DNA from: DATDPM01 sp963841995
Lineage (GTDB): Bacteria; Pseudomonadota; Alphaproteobacteria; DATDPM01
Length of the DNA stretch: 64,000 bases
Direction: 5' to 3'
NCBI GenBank assembly: GCA_963841995.1
Contig: CAWJEX010000017.1
Location: 186,001 to 250,000 of the forward strand
The position numbers and the translations under genes were made by a program. This document shows, piece by piece, positions 47,263 through 56,791 of the stretch. How positions within the stretch are numbered: position 1 is the stretch's first letter; every line of letters begins with the position of its first letter. Below the pieces are notes generated by a model, which saw only the letters and a list, made by a program, of their open reading frames with translations, did no database searches and was not told where the DNA came from.

Positions 47263-48699
47263 GTGCGGAATCCGATTTTGATTTTTACGCTCATCTCAAT
47301 CGCCGCGACCGCTGCGCGCGGCGGTGAACCCGCTCCGCCATCCGACCCTGCCCCACCCGATTCTGGCCAAACTGGCTCGGAAAAATCAGATTCCGGCGCA
47401 ACGAAACCCGAATCCGGCTTTTGGGAGCGCGACCTGATGACCGGCGATTGGGGCGGCGCGCGCACTGCGTTGTCCGATGCCGGTGTTTCGTTTAATGCCA
47501 CTTATATCGGCGAGACTCTGGCCGACGTCTCCGGTGGAATCCGCAGGGGCGAGGTCTATGATGCACGTCTCGAACTCGTCGCCGACCTCGATCTCGAAAA
47601 GATTGGCGGGTGGGCGGGAGCTTTGATTCACGCCAACGCCTACCAGATCCATGGCCGCAGTCTGACTCAATTCTTCGTCGGGAGCGGCCTCGCCGTCAGT
47701 AACATCGAAGCTCATCCTTCGACGCGGCTTTATACGGCTTGGTTTCAGCAGAATTGGTTCGACGACCGCCTGTCGATTCGGGCTGGGCAAATCGCCGCCG
47801 ACGATGAGTTTTTCATCGGCCCAACCGGCCAGAATTTCATGAATACGACTTTCGACACTTTTCCGCCGGCCGCGTTCAATCTTCCGAGCAGGGGCCCGCT
47901 TTATCCCCTCGCCACTCCCGGCGCGCGGCTTATGGTCAAGCCTGCGGAAAATGTGCAATTCCTCACCGCGGCGTTGAGCGGCGATCCCGCCGGCCAGCAC
48001 AGTGCTATCGATCCGCAAATCGCCGACGACAGCGGCATGACCTTCAACTTGAACGGCGGCGTATTCGTCATCAGCGAATTGCAATATCAAGTCAGTCAAG
48101 ACAAGGACGCCAGCGGCCTGCCGGGCGTCTATAAGCTCGGCGGCTGGTACCATTCAGGCGAGTTCGACGGCTAGCACCTCGATGATTCTGGAAATTCGCT
48201 CGCCTCGCCTTCCAGCACGGGCATGCCACTGCGCCATCGCGGCAATTATGCAATCTATGCGATCGCCGACCAGATGCTGTGGCGGGAGGAAGGAACCAAC
48301 GATCATGGCTTGAGTTTCTTCGTCCGGGCCGGCGGTGCTCCGGCGGATCGCAATGTGATCGAGTTCTATGCCGACGGGGGGCCGAGCTACAAGGAACTCA
48401 TCCCGGGCCGCGGCGATGACACGCTGGGGCTGGCTGTCGCCTAGGCGCAAGTGAGCGGCGATGCGACCCAGCTCGATCGCGATGCGCAAACATTTTCCGG
48501 CGTTTCCAACCCTGTCCGGGATTATGAAATTGTTCCTGAACTAACTTATCTCGCGGCGATTGCGCCGTGGTGGACCATCCAGCCCTATATCCAGTACTTC
48601 GTACATCCCAGCGGGCATGCGCCAAACCCAAGCGACCCAAGCGGCAGCGCCATTCCCAATGCCTTCGTGCTCAGCCTCCGCACGACCATCAAATTCTGA
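47263..48699 (+). pseudogene. oprB: Carbohydrate-selective porin OprB, with two in-frame TAG codons
   Basis: Three open stretches are in the same frame and together give a normal OprB of about 478 residues: signal peptide from GTG 47263 (RNPILIFTLISIAATAARG), FWERDLMTGDWGGARTAL, PGVYKLGGWYHSGEFDG, then HRGNYAIYAIADQMLW and the final FVLSLRTTIKF ending in Phe. They are separated only by TAG at 48172-48174 (a Gln is likely here, CAG to TAG) and TAG at 48442-48444 (a Tyr is likely, AVA-Y-AQV). No frameshift is needed. OprB forms a sugar-specific channel in the outer membrane; this copy should give only a truncated product. Confidence 0.85.
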
Positions 48700-48798
48700 A
48701 TCCGTCAACCACCGGTAATGAAAGCCTCCTGTCGCGAAAACGAAGAGGCGGCGAGATAACCCTCGCCGCTTCTTATGCCGTTCAACACTCGCCGTGGA

Positions 48799-50481
48799 TC
48801 AGGCGGCTCGGACTTTGTCCAGGAACTTGTCGACTTCTCCGCGAAGGATTCCCGACTGCTTCGACAGTTCCCCTGCAGCACTCAGAAGATCAGTCGCGGC
48901 ATGGCCGGCTTCGGAGGCGGCCTGATTGACCCCAGTGATGTTGCTGGAAACCTCTTGAGTCCCGCTCGCTGCCTGCTGGACGCTGCGGGCGATCTCGCCG
49001 GTCGCCGCATTCTGTTCCTCGACTGCGGACGCGATCGTGGTCGCGATTTCACTGATCTCGGAGATCGTTGTGCCGATGCTCTTGATCGCCTCGACCGCAC
49101 CATTGGTTGCGGTTTGGATCGAATTGATTTGGGCGGAAATATCCTCGGTCGCTTTCGCGGTTTGATTGGCGAGCGATTTGACCTCGGAGGCCACCACCGC
49201 AAATCCCTTGCCGGCTTCTCCGGCCCGGGCGGCTTCGATCGTCGCGTTCAGCGCCAACAGATTGGTCTGGCTCGCGATGTCGTTGATGAGGCTCACAACT
49301 TCACCGATCTTCTGCGCGCCTTCGGCCAAGCCTTGGACGATCTGATTGGTGTGGGTTGCCTCATCGACGGCCTTCTTCGAGATCGCCGTGGACTGAGAGA
49401 CTTGGCGGCTGATTTCCGAGATCGATTTCGACAACTCTTCGGCGGCGCTGGCCACCGTCTGCACGCTGACCGAGGCTTCTTCGGACGCCGCCGATACCGC
49501 AGCCGATTGACGGCTGGTCTCTTCGGCGTTGGAGGCCAAGGATTGGGCGCTCGACTGCATTTCGGTAGCCGACAACGCAACAACATTCACGACACTTTTT
49601 ACGCTTGTCTCGAACTCGTTGGCCGCCTTTATCCTGGCTTCGCGTTTTTCTCTCTCCGTTGTCTCACGGAGCTCCTCGCATTCCTGCTCATAGGCGTCGG
49701 CTTTGATCGCGACCGCCCGCATTACTTCGAAGGCGTCCGCAATCATGCCGATTTCGTCGCGCTGACCGAACCCGACAATCTTGACCTGCCGGTCGCCGCC
49801 GGCCAGGGCCTTCATCGCTATGGCCATCCGCAAAACCGGAACCGAGACGGCTCGCACCAGCAGATAACCGATACCCAAGGCCATGACCACCGTGGCAACG
49901 ACCGCCACGATGATAATCATCCGCGAGCTGGCGTAAACCTCATCGCCGGATTTTTTCGCTGCGGCCGACCCCTCGACATTGATCTTGATCAACTCGTCGA
50001 TGGCTTCGCCATTTTGGTCGTAAAGCTCCTGCATCTTACCGCGGTACAGGACAATCGCTTGTTCGTCTTGATTGGCGCGGGAAAGCTTCATCATTTCCTG
50101 GGCCTGATCCATGTAGCCCTGCCAGGTCGAGCGGACCTTTCCGAAAACCTCTTTTTCTTGGTCCGAATTGATGAGGGATTCGTACTTCTTGAGGGAATCC
50201 GATACCTTTGAATTGAGATCCGCGATGTTCTTTTCGATCTTCGCCTGATCGTCGGGCGCCGTGGCGAAGATGTGAACGGCCTGAGCGGTGCGGATGTCCC
50301 CGGTCTCCGAATTAATGTCCGCCGAGACCTGCACGCCCGGCAACCATTCGTCGGCGAGGATCGCTGCTTCGCCGTCGATCGCGCTCAATTTCCGAACGCA
50401 AAAGGCCCCAAGTGCCGCGACGGCGACCAAGATGATCGCGAACGCGCCGAGCAGTTTCACTTTGATCGAGATGTTCTTCAT
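48799..50481 (-). CDS. Methyl-accepting chemotaxis protein
   Basis: The product is 560 residues from MKNISIKVKLLGAF at 50481, preceded by an AAAGGA ribosome binding site. A first membrane helix (11-30), a four-helix-bundle periplasmic sensor of about 160 residues, a second helix (about 190-212), a HAMP domain (RMAIAMKALAGGDRQVKIV) and a long signalling coiled coil follow. The hairpin tip has EAARAGEAGKGFAVVASEVK, the CheA/CheW contact. No C-terminal CheR/CheB tether pentapeptide is seen. No che genes are in the window. Confidence 0.93.
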   Translation of the reverse strand: MKNISIKVKLLGAFAIILVAVAALGAFCVRKLSAIDGEAAILADEWLPGVQVSADINSETGDIRTAQAVHIFATAPDDQAKIEKNIADLNSKVSDSLKKYESLINSDQEKEVFGKVRSTWQGYMDQAQEMMKLSRANQDEQAIVLYRGKMQELYDQNGEAIDELIKINVEGSAAAKKSGDEVYASSRMIIIVAVVATVVMALGIGYLLVRAVSVPVLRMAIAMKALAGGDRQVKIVGFGQRDEIGMIADAFEVMRAVAIKADAYEQECEELRETTEREKREARIKAANEFETSVKSVVNVVALSATEMQSSAQSLASNAEETSRQSAAVSAASEEASVSVQTVASAAEELSKSISEISRQVSQSTAISKKAVDEATHTNQIVQGLAEGAQKIGEVVSLINDIASQTNLLALNATIEAARAGEAGKGFAVVASEVKSLANQTAKATEDISAQINSIQTATNGAVEAIKSIGTTISEISEIATTIASAVEEQNAATGEIARSVQQAASGTQEVSSNITGVNQAASEAGHAATDLLSAAGELSKQSGILRGEVDKFLDKVRAA

Positions 50482-51016
50482 TTCCTTTGTCCCCGCATTT
50501 CCAGCACGCCAAAGCCTTCGCTCCGGCAACCCCGGCTCCCACAATCGACAACCCAGCACATCGGACATCGCGGCGACGAAGGAAAGCGATCGAATTGGGC
50601 TAATGACCGTCTCTTCTACGGGATCAGACTTAAAACCCTGTTAAAATGCGGGATAAATGCTTGTAATTCTACATTCCTATACTAATGTATATAAGACAAT
50701 ATTCGATATGATCTATGGTATTACCTTAGTCAGTCATCGCTGTTGATAACTTAATACTGAGTTTTATTTTGCCAACAAACCACGAATACCGGCATCGTCC
50801 TCGTTTTGCGATTCGGTGAATTGTATTTTTGCCCGAATATTCGATGGGTTTGAATGACCAAGGGGCGTCGCTACGCGGCAGCCAATACTGGCGCCGGATC
50901 ATGCATGATCGGCGTATATACACCCCTGCAGCACCCTGCGGCGACTGGCGCGCCGCCGGAGTGCAATGGGCTTTCTGGGTGTTTCAAGGATGGAGTTTAA
51001 AGGAAGGCGGCGGGGC
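50482..51016. other. Intergenic region upstream of the chemoreceptor
   Basis: The 530 bases contain an AT-rich stretch (50640-50770), probably part of the receptor promoter region, and the sequence after tRNA-Ala. Short frames here are unconvincing. No terminator or known RNA was recognised. Confidence 0.5.
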
Positions 51017-51092
51017 TGGTGGAGCCGAGGGGAATCGAACCCCTGACCTCAACATTGCGAACGTTGCGCTCTCCCAACTGAGCTACGGCCCC
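51017..51092 (-). tRNA. tRNA-Ala (anticodon CGC)
   Basis: The minus strand starts GGGGCCGTAGCTCAG and ends CGGCTCC plus A and CCA. The G3-U70 pair that marks alanine tRNAs is present. The anticodon arm reads CAACG-TTCGCAA-TGTTG with anticodon CGC, and the T-arm GGGG-TTCGATT-CCCC is normal. Length is 76 with CCA. Confidence 0.95.
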
Positions 51093-51305
51093 GCGCCGCC
51101 GCTTTGGGTGGCGGATAATGGGAAGCCGCCAGCCTCCCTGTCAAGTTAACCGATTTCCCGGAAAGCCGCCTCTCCGCCAACCGGCCAGATGATCCTTCTG
51201 ACCTGCCGGTCCTGCGTCAATTTCCCGCTCCTGCTGGAATTGCAATGGCTTGCCTCACTCCGGCTGGGACGCTAGGGTGCGGCCCTAAGCGGGGGCCCGG
51301 GATAA

Positions 51306-51602
51306 ATGATTGCGCTGCTGTTACTGATCGTCGAAATAATCGGAATCTATAAATGGGTTCTGATCGCATCGGTGGTCCTAAGTTGGCTCATCGCGTTCAA
51401 CGCGGTGAACACTAGAAACCGCTTCGTTTCGATCTGCGCCGAGTTTCTTTTTCGGGTGACCGAACCGCTGTTGCGGCCGATCCGGCGCTTTCTCCCCAAT
51501 ATCGGGGGAGTCGATTTGTCACCCCTGGTTCTCTTTTTTGTTCTTTATTTCATTCAGATGCTAATTATTGACGACATCCTCCCGCACGTCGCCTCGATCT
51601 AG
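51306..51602 (+). CDS. yggT: YggT-family membrane protein
   Basis: The product is 98 residues with two hydrophobic segments (1-30 and 70-95). The motif TEPLLRPIRRFLPNIGGVD is diagnostic of the YggT family. The function is not settled; it is often next to yggU and cell-division or proline-metabolism genes. It overlaps the yggU frame. Confidence 0.9.
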   Translation: MIALLLLIVEIIGIYKWVLIASVVLSWLIAFNAVNTRNRFVSICAEFLFRVTEPLLRPIRRFLPNIGGVDLSPLVLFFVLYFIQMLIIDDILPHVASI

Positions 51603-51924
51603 GTCGCTGTTTTCGCGGAGTTCGAATGGTGTTCGAATTTCGGTGCGCCTGATCCCGCGGGCGCGGGCGGAGCGAATTGACGGCATCGCGGCGGATGCGG
51701 ACGGGCAGCCTGTTCTCAAGGCGGCGGTGACGGCGCCGCCGGAACAAGGACGGGCGAATGCGGCGCTGATCGCCGTCCTCGCCAAGGCCTGGCGATTGCC
51801 GAAATCCTCGATCTCGATTGCGGCGGGAGTCACCGGCCGGCGGAAGATCGTGATGATCGAAGGCAATGCGGACGAATTGATGAAGCGTTTGGAAGTTTGG
51901 GCAAAAGATTTATCGAAGACGTGA
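51568..51924 (+). CDS. yggU: DUF167 (YggU) protein
   Basis: Up to 118 residues. The core matches YggU: ISVRLIPRARAERIDG, then VTAPPEQGRANAALIAVLA and GVTGRRKIVMIEG. The ATG at 51568 overlaps yggT by 35 bases; the family part only begins about 20 residues in, so a later non-ATG start is possible. Small cytoplasmic protein, function unknown. Confidence 0.87.
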   Translation: MTTSSRTSPRSRSLFSRSSNGVRISVRLIPRARAERIDGIAADADGQPVLKAAVTAPPEQGRANAALIAVLAKAWRLPKSSISIAAGVTGRRKIVMIEGNADELMKRLEVWAKDLSKT

Positions 51925-51956
51925 CGCTGGCTTAAGAAATCAGACGGGGATCGGGC

Positions 51957-52856
51957 ATGACGGACTCGGGCATGACGGCATCGAACATCATCGACGGCAA
52001 GGCCTTCGCCGCCAAAGTGCGGGAAGACGTGGCGCGCCGCGCCAAAATCCTGAAGGAGAAGCATGGGCTGGTCCCCGGGCTCGCCGTGGTGCTGGTCGGC
52101 GAAAATCCGGCGAGCGAAGTCTATGTCCGCAACAAGGCACGCCAGACCGTCGAAGTCGGCTTGAACTCGTTCAAGCATGAGCTCGATCTGAACACGAGCG
52201 AGAAGGACCTCTTGGCGCTGGTCGCCGCGCTCAATGCCGATCCCAAGGTTCATGGCATTCTCGTCCAACTGCCGCTGCCCGATCAGATTAATTCCCAAAA
52301 AGTGCTCGACGCCATCGATCCAGCGAAAGACGTGGACGGATTCCACGCCTTGAATACCGGCAAGCTTTGGTCCGGCGGCAAGGCGATGGTGCCGTGCACG
52401 CCGCTTGGCTGCATCATGATGCTCAAAGACCGGCTGGGGAATCTCGCCGGCAAGAACGCGGTCGTGGTCGGGCGCTCGAATATCGTCGGCAAGCCGATGG
52501 CGGCCTTGCTGCTCAACGAGAGCTGCACGGTGACCATCGCGCACTCCAAAACGAAAGATCTTCCGGGCGTTTGCCGCCAGGCCGATATCCTGGTCGCCGC
52601 CGTCGGCAAGGCGCAAATGATCAAGGGCGATTGGGTGAAGCCGGGCGCTGCGGTCATCGATGTCGGCATCAACCGCATCGATTTGCCGGACGGCAAGACC
52701 AAGCTGGTCGGCGACGTGGATTTTGCCGCAGCGGCGAAGGTCGCGGGTGCGATTACGCCGGTGCCGGGCGGCGTCGGGCCGATGACGATCGCCTGCTTGC
52801 TGGTGAATACCCTGACCGCCGCTTGCCGCCAGGCCGGAATTCCCGAACCGGAATAA
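51957..52856 (+). CDS. folD: Methylenetetrahydrofolate dehydrogenase/cyclohydrolase FolD
   Basis: The product is 299 residues (a second ATG five codons in is equally good). Substrate-site motif VGENPASEVYVRNK with the catalytic Lys, VQLPLPDQIN, and the NADP-binding GRSNIVGKPMAALL and TPVPGGVGPMTIA are all present. It interconverts one-carbon units on tetrahydrofolate. It follows yggU after 32 bases. Folate genes pabB-pabC are also in this window. Confidence 0.96.
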   Translation: MTDSGMTASNIIDGKAFAAKVREDVARRAKILKEKHGLVPGLAVVLVGENPASEVYVRNKARQTVEVGLNSFKHELDLNTSEKDLLALVAALNADPKVHGILVQLPLPDQINSQKVLDAIDPAKDVDGFHALNTGKLWSGGKAMVPCTPLGCIMMLKDRLGNLAGKNAVVVGRSNIVGKPMAALLLNESCTVTIAHSKTKDLPGVCRQADILVAAVGKAQMIKGDWVKPGAAVIDVGINRIDLPDGKTKLVGDVDFAAAAKVAGAITPVPGGVGPMTIACLLVNTLTAACRQAGIPEPE

Positions 52857-52859
52857 CCG

Positions 52860-54080
52860 TTATTTTCGCCCCAGCTTCATCAACCGCAGACGGAGCGCAT
52901 TGAGCTTGATGAAGCCTTCGGCGTCCCGCTGGTTATAGACTTTGTCCGCCTCGAAGGTCGCGAATTCCTGGCGGTAAAGGCTATCCGGCGATTTCCGTCC
53001 GGCCACTTGCACCGAGCCCTTGTAGAGCTTGAGGCGCACCGTGCCGTTGACGTAGTGCTGGCTCTTATCCACGAGATCTTGGATCATTTCCCGTTCCGGG
53101 GAAAACCAGAAGCCGTTGTAGATGAGCTCGGCGTAACGCGGCATCAGCTCGTCTTTCAAATGCGCCGCACCCCGGTCGATGGTCAGGCTTTCGATCGCGC
53201 GATGAGCGGCGGCCAGCACGGTGCCGCCCGGGGTTTCATAAACGCCCCGGGATTTCATGCCGACGAAGCGGTTCTCGACGATATCGGCGCGGCCCACACC
53301 ATTCTTGCCGGCAATCTCATTGAGCTTCGCGAGCAGCGCGGCCGGCGATAATTTCTTGCCGTCCACGGCCACCGGATCACCCTTGGCGAATTCGATCTCG
53401 ACATAGGTCGGAGAATCCGGCGCTTTCTCGGGTGCTACGCTGCGCGTGAACATGTCCTCGTCGGGCTCGACCCACGGATCTTCGAGCGCCTTGCCCTCGT
53501 AAGAAATGTGCAGCAGGTTCGCATCCGTCGAATAAGGCGGCTCGCCGTGCTTGCCACGGGGAATCGGAATCTGATGCGCCTCGGCATATTCGACGAGCTT
53601 GGCCCGGGAATTCAGATCCCATTCCCGCCAGGGTGCGATCACCCGAATGCCCGGCTCCAACGCGTAATAGCCGAGTTCGAACCGCGCCTGATCGTTACCC
53701 TTTCCGGTGGCGCCGTGGGCGACCGCATCGGCACCGACTTTTCGAGCGATCTCGATCTGCCGCTTGGCGATCAAGGGCCGGGCGATCGAGGTGCCCAGAA
53801 GATAAGTTCCTTCATAGAGCGCATTCGCCCGGAACATCGGAAAAACATAGTCGCGGACGAATTCCTCGCGCAGATCTTCGACGAAGATTTGGCTGGCCCT
53901 CATCATTTTGGCTTTTTTCCGCGCCGGCTCAAGCTCCTCGCCTTGGCCGAGATCGGCGGTGAAGGTCACGACCTCGCAGCCGTAATTTTCCTGTAGCCAG
54001 CGCAGGATGATCGAGGTATCGAGCCCGCCCGAATAGGCCAGCACCACCTTCTTGACGTCGCCTTTCTTGGCCGCGCTCAT
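52860..54080 (-). CDS. argG: Argininosuccinate synthase
   Basis: From MSAAKKGDVKK at 54080 this is 406 residues. The N-type ATP pyrophosphatase loop KKVVLAYSGGLDTSIIL is followed by AHGATGKGNDQARFELGYYAL, which binds citrulline and aspartate. It joins citrulline and aspartate in arginine synthesis. Upstream in-frame codons to 54170 include no conserved part. It converges on folD with a four-base gap. Confidence 0.95.
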   Translation of the reverse strand: MSAAKKGDVKKVVLAYSGGLDTSIILRWLQENYGCEVVTFTADLGQGEELEPARKKAKMMRASQIFVEDLREEFVRDYVFPMFRANALYEGTYLLGTSIARPLIAKRQIEIARKVGADAVAHGATGKGNDQARFELGYYALEPGIRVIAPWREWDLNSRAKLVEYAEAHQIPIPRGKHGEPPYSTDANLLHISYEGKALEDPWVEPDEDMFTRSVAPEKAPDSPTYVEIEFAKGDPVAVDGKKLSPAALLAKLNEIAGKNGVGRADIVENRFVGMKSRGVYETPGGTVLAAAHRAIESLTIDRGAAHLKDELMPRYAELIYNGFWFSPEREMIQDLVDKSQHYVNGTVRLKLYKGSVQVAGRKSPDSLYRQEFATFEADKVYNQRDAEGFIKLNALRLRLMKLGRK

Positions 54081-54231
54081 GGGAAATCCAGGTCCTTGTC
54101 CCGGTCCTTGCTTGGTCATGCCTGTTGAAAACAATGCCGGTTGAAATTGGGCGCGAGAGTATCGGGGCAAAGCGGCCCCTGCAAGGTTTTGCGGACGGGA
54201 TGAGGGCAGAAAATCGGGCCGGGAAAAAGCC

Positions 54232-55372
54232 TTAGGCGTCCAGTGCCGATTGTTCCTTGGCCCGGATCTGGTCCTGGACCGCCCGGCGCGATTTGAGGCT
54301 TTCGGTGCGAAGCTGGCCGCAGGCGGCCATGATGTCCTGGCCGCGGGGTGTCCGCACCGGGGCGATATATCCGGCCTTCATCAGGATCGCGGCAAAGGCG
54401 GAAATCGATTCCGGCGTCGAGCATTCGAAGGGGGCGCCAGGCCAAGGATTGAACGGGATCAAATTCACCTTGGCCGGAATCCCGGAAATGAGCCGGATCA
54501 GCTCGCGCGCTTCCGCCGGGCTGTCATTGACGTCTTTCAGCATCACATATTCGAACGTAATGCGGCGGGCCTGACCTCGATCCCGGATAGTCGCGGCAGG
54601 CCGTGAGCAATTCCGCGAGCGGATATTTCTTGTTCAGCGGCACGATCTGATCGCGCAGCTCGTCGTTCACCGCGTGAAGCGAGACCGCGAGCTTGACGCC
54701 CAGCTCCTCGCCGCATTGACGGATCATCGGCACGACGCCGGCAGTCGACAAGGTGATCCGCCGTTTGGAAATCGCGATACCCTCATTGTCCATGATGATG
54801 CGGATCGCCTTCGCCACGTTCTCGTAGTTGAAGAGCGGCTCGCCCATGCCCATGAGCACGATATTGGAGAGCAGCCGGCCTTCTTTGGGCGATGGCCATT
54901 CATTGAGGGCGTCGCGGGCGAGCAGAACCTGGCCGACGATCTCGGCTGCCGTCAGGTTCCGAACCAGTTTCTGGGTGCCGGTGTGGCAGAACCGGCAAGT
55001 GAGCGTGCAGCCGACTTGGGACGAGACACACAGCGCGCCGCGGTCTTCTTCGGGAATGTGCACACATTCGGCCTCATTGCCGTCGGCGAATTTCAGCAGC
55101 CATTTGCGGGTGCCGTCGAGGGAAATCTGGGTGCGGGATTCGGCGGGCCTTGCGATGGTGAAATGCGCCGCGAGCTCGTTGCGGAAATCCTTGGCCAGCG
55201 ACGTCATCTCGGAAAAATCGCGGGCGCCGCGATGGTAAATCCAATGCCAAAGCTGGCGCGCCCGGAACGGCGCGGCCCCGATATTCGCGATTTCGGCGGC
55301 AAGCTCGTCGCGTGACAAGCCGATCAGGCTGCGCGGCGATTGCGGCTCAATGGCGGGTAGGTTGCGGCTCAT
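54232..55372 (-). pseudogene. rlmN: 23S rRNA/tRNA adenosine-C2 methyltransferase RlmN, with a frameshift
   Basis: The first frame (from 55372) has the radical-SAM cluster motif GCTLTCRFCHTG, VLMGMGEPLFNY and LAVSLHAVNDELRDQIVP. After TACRDYPG, near 54570-54590, it leaves the family, which resumes in a second frame as ARRITFEYVMLKDVNDS and continues to KVNLIPFNPWPGAPF and then GQDIMAACGQL, where the family's catalytic Cys lies. Joined length would be about 380, as normal. RlmN methylates A2503 of 23S rRNA and A37 of some tRNAs. A single indel separates the halves; a sequence error is possible. Confidence 0.88.
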
Positions 55373-55423
55373 GGGCTTGAATATAGGGTGCCGGGGCGGT
55401 CAGCGACAGGCCGGCTTTGACCC

Positions 55424-56035
55424 CTATTTCTGCTTCGGGGGCGGCCCATTAGCCGGCAGAAGGCCGGTGTCCGTGGAATCCTGCTTCTTCTCGGATTTCG
55501 GCTTGGCGGGGGTCTTTGCGGCCTTCTCGCCGGCCTGGGGACAGGACTTGCGGATGGCGGCATAGGCCTTGCCGAAGCCGTCCAGGGAATAAATATCGGT
55601 GGTCCGGCTGCCCCGGGTCGAATTGCCGACGACGGTCACCTTGTTCCCCTTCTTCATCGCCGTAACCATCGCCTTGTCGGTGGTCGCGTCGATATTCCAG
55701 GCGCGGTCGGCTTTCGAGAACAGCGTAAACTTCTTGTCGTCGACCTGAACCAGCACGTCGTCGCCCTGCTTGTACTCGTAGCCGGCAACGATGCTCACGA
55801 CATCGAAGGTGAGGTCGCCCAGATTATTGGTGACGAGGATCGCGGCTTCGCCCCGATTGGTATATTTGCCTTCCTTTTTCACCGGCGCGCTGGCGGCATA
55901 GCAGAGCTTCGATGCGCCCGACCCTTCCGCAAATGCCGTCCAATCTCCGAAAGTGCCCAGGGCTCCCGGCGGTTCGGCAACGGCTTGGTTCGCAAACATG
56001 ATCGCGACCAGCGCTAAGAGAAAAATCCGACGCAT
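55424..56035 (-). CDS. Invasion-associated locus B (IalB) family protein
   Basis: About 203 residues from MRRIFLLALVAIMFAN at 56035. After a signal peptide, GTFGDWTAFAEG, LCYAASAPVKKEGKYTNRGE, FTLFSKADRAWN and KAYAAIRKSC form the IalB-like beta domain with two Cys. The C-terminus is Lys/Pro-rich. Periplasmic; named for Bartonella invasion, but widespread in non-pathogens. The frame opens 17 codons earlier and overlaps the methyltransferase gene. Confidence 0.83.
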   Translation of the reverse strand: MRRIFLLALVAIMFANQAVAEPPGALGTFGDWTAFAEGSGASKLCYAASAPVKKEGKYTNRGEAAILVTNNLGDLTFDVVSIVAGYEYKQGDDVLVQVDDKKFTLFSKADRAWNIDATTDKAMVTAMKKGNKVTVVGNSTRGSRTTDIYSLDGFGKAYAAIRKSCPQAGEKAAKTPAKPKSEKKQDSTDTGLLPANGPPPKQK

Positions 56036-56082
56036 TGTTCTGTTTGGCTCCTGTTGTTTTTGTTCTGCCGTCATTTCCGTGG

Positions 56083-56643
56083 TCATGAATTTCTTGTTCC
56101 CGTCCGCCGCTCCCGGCGCCGCCGACGCTCGACCGGCGGCCCGAAAACATGGGGCGGCGGCGCAATCGGCTTTCCGCCCGCCATCACCGGGCGTTCGGCA
56201 AAACGGCCCAGCGTTAAAAGCCGGTCATACATGATTATGGCACCCGCCACCGCCAAATTCAGACAAAACGTTGTTGGAATTTTGACCACATCATCGCATG
56301 CAGAGAGCAGGTCCGGTGAAAGACTGCCGCGTTCGCGTCCCAATACATAGGCGGCATTGCGCGGATGGCGGAAGCTCGGCAGCGGGGTCGCATCGTCGAG
56401 GAATTCGACGCCGACCAAGCGGCAATCCCGGGGCAGTCGCATCGATTTGACGTCGGCAAACTCGTAGAGCGGAATTTGGCCCGGCGCATCCGAGGTATCG
56501 GCATTGCCGGCCTCTGACCGGGCGTAGTTAGCCCCGATCATAAAGACGAAACTGGCGCCAAAGGCATGGGCGGCGCGAAACAGCGACCCCGCATTCATCG
56601 CCTTGGAAACGCCCTCTACGCCGATGCCGAAATACCCTCGCAT
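56083..56643 (-). CDS. TrmH/SpoU-family RNA methyltransferase
   Basis: About 186 residues from MRGYFGIGVEGVSKAMNAG. The trefoil-knot SAM site is seen as AAYVLGRERGSLS and KIPTTFCLNLAVAGAIIMYDRL, with the Asn of motif I in NAGSLFRAAHAFGA. It methylates the ribose of a tRNA or rRNA nucleotide; the exact target cannot be told. The C-terminal tail is Arg/Pro-rich. Confidence 0.87.
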   Translation of the reverse strand: MRGYFGIGVEGVSKAMNAGSLFRAAHAFGASFVFMIGANYARSEAGNADTSDAPGQIPLYEFADVKSMRLPRDCRLVGVEFLDDATPLPSFRHPRNAAYVLGRERGSLSPDLLSACDDVVKIPTTFCLNLAVAGAIIMYDRLLTLGRFAERPVMAGGKPIAPPPHVFGPPVERRRRRERRTGTRNS

Positions 56644-56791
56644 CACAAATCCCGCCGAATCATAAGCCACGCTGGCACAGGGAAAACCGCCCCGGCAAGC
56701 CGGAATTCCTTGTTAAGCCGGAATCGGTTCTCACGCTTTCCGTGCCCGGCGTTTCGTCTTAACCTCTCGCGCGCCCCTAATTAAGGCTTTC

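Noticed and set aside
47263..48699. Genome-wide recoding of TAG as a sense codon
   Set aside because: Many sound genes in the window (acnA, ccmB, ccmI, the DprA-like gene) end in TAG, so TAG is a normal stop here.
50829..51149. Plus-strand frame across tRNA-Ala
   Set aside because: It reads through the complement of a complete tRNA gene and has no other support.
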